From the NCBI GenBank assembly GCA_043775075.1, contig JAYVSS010000274.1, positions 1-6,730 on the forward strand: a stretch of 6,730 nt of DNA, in the 5' to 3' direction. The stretch comes from JANLQX01 sp043775075 (GTDB taxonomy: Bacteria; Actinomycetota; Acidimicrobiia; Acidimicrobiales; JANYDT01). Below the pieces are notes generated by a model. The model saw nothing but the letters and a program-made list of their open reading frames with translations. It was not told the origin of the DNA and did no database searches. The position numbers and the translations under genes are program-made. Below are positions 5,387 through 6,730 of the stretch, piece after piece. Position 1 is the first letter of the stretch. Every line of letters begins with the position of its first letter.

Positions 5387-6661
5387 CTACACCGTGGCGC
5401 GTGCCGGGGTCGGGGTCGGGGCGGTGGCCGTGGTCGGGATTCCTCGTCGCACGAGCACGTCGCCCATGAGGTCGGCAAAGTTGTCGGAAAAGAACGCCTG
5501 CTTCGTTCGTGCATCGAGTTGAGCGACGGACTCGTCAAAACGCTTCAACGGGTTGCGTCCGCCTTCGACGTGAGGAAAGTCTGAAGAGAAAAGACAAACC
5601 TCGGGGCCGGCGTTAGCAATGATCCATCCGGTGTCTTCGTGGGGATAGGGCGTCACCCGTATCTGTCGACGCACGATCTCGCTCGGCTTGGCCGAGAGCT
5701 GTTGTAAGCGCGCTTCGTTCTTGCGAAAAGCCCCGTACGCCGCGTCGAGGTTGCGCATCCAACCCGGAAGCCACGAACCACCCTGCTCGATCACGCCCCA
5801 TTTGAGGCGGGGGAATCGATCGAACACGCCGTCAAACAGCAGCGCAGCAAGCGTCTGCATCGGCGGGTTCGGAATGGCCATGTAGTCAACCGATCGAAAG
5901 TTTTCAGCGCCGCCGTGGAAGTCAGGAACGGGCGGCAGGCCGTTGTGGAAATACGTGGGTGACAGCAGCGATCCCCCACCGCCGACATGCAACACGATCG
6001 GCGTCTCCGCGTCTTGGGCGATGGCCCACACCCGATCGAAAGCGATATGGCTGGGCGAACGATCCTTCGGACAGACGCTGGCAATCATGAGCGCGGCACA
6101 ACCCATATCGACGGCGCCCTGAGCGACAATCGCCGCCTGCTCGGGGTCGGCGAGCGACACGTACCCGACGGGCAGCAGGCGCTGGTCCGTGGCACAAAAG
6201 TCAGTAATGGCCCGGTTGTGGGCGATCGACATCGCCATGGGCACGCCCGGATCGTCGTGGTGCTCGGCGGTGGCGAGAGGGATTGAGGCAAACGTGTTGA
6301 ACACCAGTTGGGAGGCAAATCCGAGCAGATCGAGCGCCGCCGGGCGGTCCCTGGCCACAAACGAACCGAGGCCCGCCCAATTCTTACGGAGCATGAGCTG
6401 CGTTTTGTCCTCGGCCCGGAAGGCCGGATCGTTGTTCGCCGTACGACACCAATCGAGCTTGGAGTCATTGTTCCGACCCACGGTGTTGATGTCGAGTGAA
6501 ACGGTCTTGCCCCGCCACTGCGGGTCGAGGTAGTTCTCGATCCAATCCGGTGTTTCCATGATGTGGGAATCAGCGTCGTGAATGAACCGACCGTCGGCGT
6601 AGGTACCAACCGCCGGGGAGAACTCGCTCGTCGCGTGCGTGGTGTTCGTCGCGTTCGTCAT
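5387..6661 (-). CDS. Amidohydrolase family 2 metal-dependent hydrolase
   Basis: The product is 424 residues from ATG 6661. It belongs to the amidohydrolase_2 (PF04909, ACMSD/resorcylate decarboxylase-like) group of TIM-barrel metalloenzymes. Visible signatures are HDADSHIMETPDW near the start (the DxH metal motif, D31 and H33), a second metal histidine in IVLHVGGGG (H225), VIEQGGSWLPGW (291-301), which replaces the usual E-x-G-x-W segment, and the late aspartate in FSSDFPHVEGG (D361). Members hydrolyse or decarboxylate small ring or carboxylate compounds; the substrate here is unknown and no link to glycogen is evident. The tail (about 409-424) is a Thr/Pro/Ala-rich extension. A TTG at 6715 would add 18 basic residues and the frame stays open to the window edge, but ATG 6661 fits the domain start and has a TAGAGT box 7 nt upstream. 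It heads the visible minus-strand run and ends 3 nt before glgA. Confidence 0.88.
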   Translation of the reverse strand: MTNATNTTHATSEFSPAVGTYADGRFIHDADSHIMETPDWIENYLDPQWRGKTVSLDINTVGRNNDSKLDWCRTANNDPAFRAEDKTQLMLRKNWAGLGSFVARDRPAALDLLGFASQLVFNTFASIPLATAEHHDDPGVPMAMSIAHNRAITDFCATDQRLLPVGYVSLADPEQAAIVAQGAVDMGCAALMIASVCPKDRSPSHIAFDRVWAIAQDAETPIVLHVGGGGSLLSPTYFHNGLPPVPDFHGGAENFRSVDYMAIPNPPMQTLAALLFDGVFDRFPRLKWGVIEQGGSWLPGWMRNLDAAYGAFRKNEARLQQLSAKPSEIVRRQIRVTPYPHEDTGWIIANAGPEVCLFSSDFPHVEGGRNPLKRFDESVAQLDARTKQAFFSDNFADLMGDVLVRRGIPTTATAPTPTPARATV

Positions 6662-6668
6662 GGCCCGA

Positions 6669-6674
6669 ACTCTA
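6669..6674 (-). promoter_or_regulatory. Possible -10 box for leaderless amidohydrolase/glgA transcription
   Basis: On the minus strand TAGAGT matches TANNNT and ends 7 nt before ATG 6661, where no Shine-Dalgarno is seen. This supports the ATG over the TTG at 6715 and would make it the promoter of the amidohydrolase-glgA pair. No clear -35 element is visible, and only 56 bp remain upstream in the window. Confidence 0.3.
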
Positions 6675-6730
6675 CGACGAGCCGCTAATGCCGCGCCTCG
6701 CCCGTTGGTGCCCAAGGCAACCCGGGGGCC

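Noticed and set aside
4694..5584. Long + strand open frame (296 codons) opposite glgA and the amidohydrolase end
   Set aside because: It runs antisense to glgA, whose motifs are unmistakable, and its translation is rich in G, R and H without any domain pattern. It is a codon-bias shadow in GC-rich DNA.
6662..6715. TTG-initiated N-terminal extension of the amidohydrolase
   Set aside because: The 18 added residues are Arg/Ala/Gly-rich and outside the domain. ATG 6661 has better context and the frame is open simply because the region is GC-rich.

Overview
The window is GC-rich DNA with dense, mostly co-oriented genes. It looks like chromosomal sequence from an actinobacterium, possibly an aquatic Acidimicrobiia-type lineage. 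The argument rests on the GlgC, which closely follows the actinobacterial/mycobacterial pattern, on GTG starts, and on start codons that lack a Shine-Dalgarno sequence but have a TANNNT box 6-7 nt upstream, as in leaderless actinobacterial genes. The lineage below phylum is inference. I see no mobile element, CRISPR array, tRNA or rRNA.

Left part, + strand (1-1162): the C-terminal end of a multi-pass membrane protein, probably a cation exchanger; a complete Nudix hydrolase with a perfect Nudix box; and a small four-helix membrane protein of unknown role. Gaps are 19 and 40 bp, so they may be co-transcribed.

Convergent gap (1163-1307): 145 bp between the small membrane protein and glgC. It holds about five degenerate copies of a 20-bp unit, including two identical 16-bp stretches and CGCGTCGA/TCGACGCG inverted words. 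This is the most structured non-coding DNA in the window.

Right part, - strand (1308-6661): a four-gene run read from right to left. It comprises an amidohydrolase-2 family metalloenzyme, glgA (GT5 ADP-glucose glycogen synthase), a polytopic O-antigen ligase/polymerase-like protein, and glgC (ADP-glucose pyrophosphorylase). The amidohydrolase stop and the glgA start are 3 nt apart, so those two are probably translationally coupled. The 60-bp and 41-bp gaps around the ligase-like gene carry promoter-like or operator-like sequences, so glgC and the ligase-like gene may also have their own promoters.

GlgC makes ADP-glucose from glucose-1-phosphate and ATP, and GlgA polymerises it into alpha-1,4-glucan, so the core of the right half is glycogen synthesis. 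The branching enzyme (GlgB) is not in the window. The membrane glycan-polymerase-like gene between glgA and glgC is the unexpected component. Nothing here is clearly a new system. The best leads are that insertion, the repeat array beside glgC, the perfect palindrome over the ligase-like start codon, and conservative changes at otherwise strongly conserved substrate-site residues of GlgA and GlgC.
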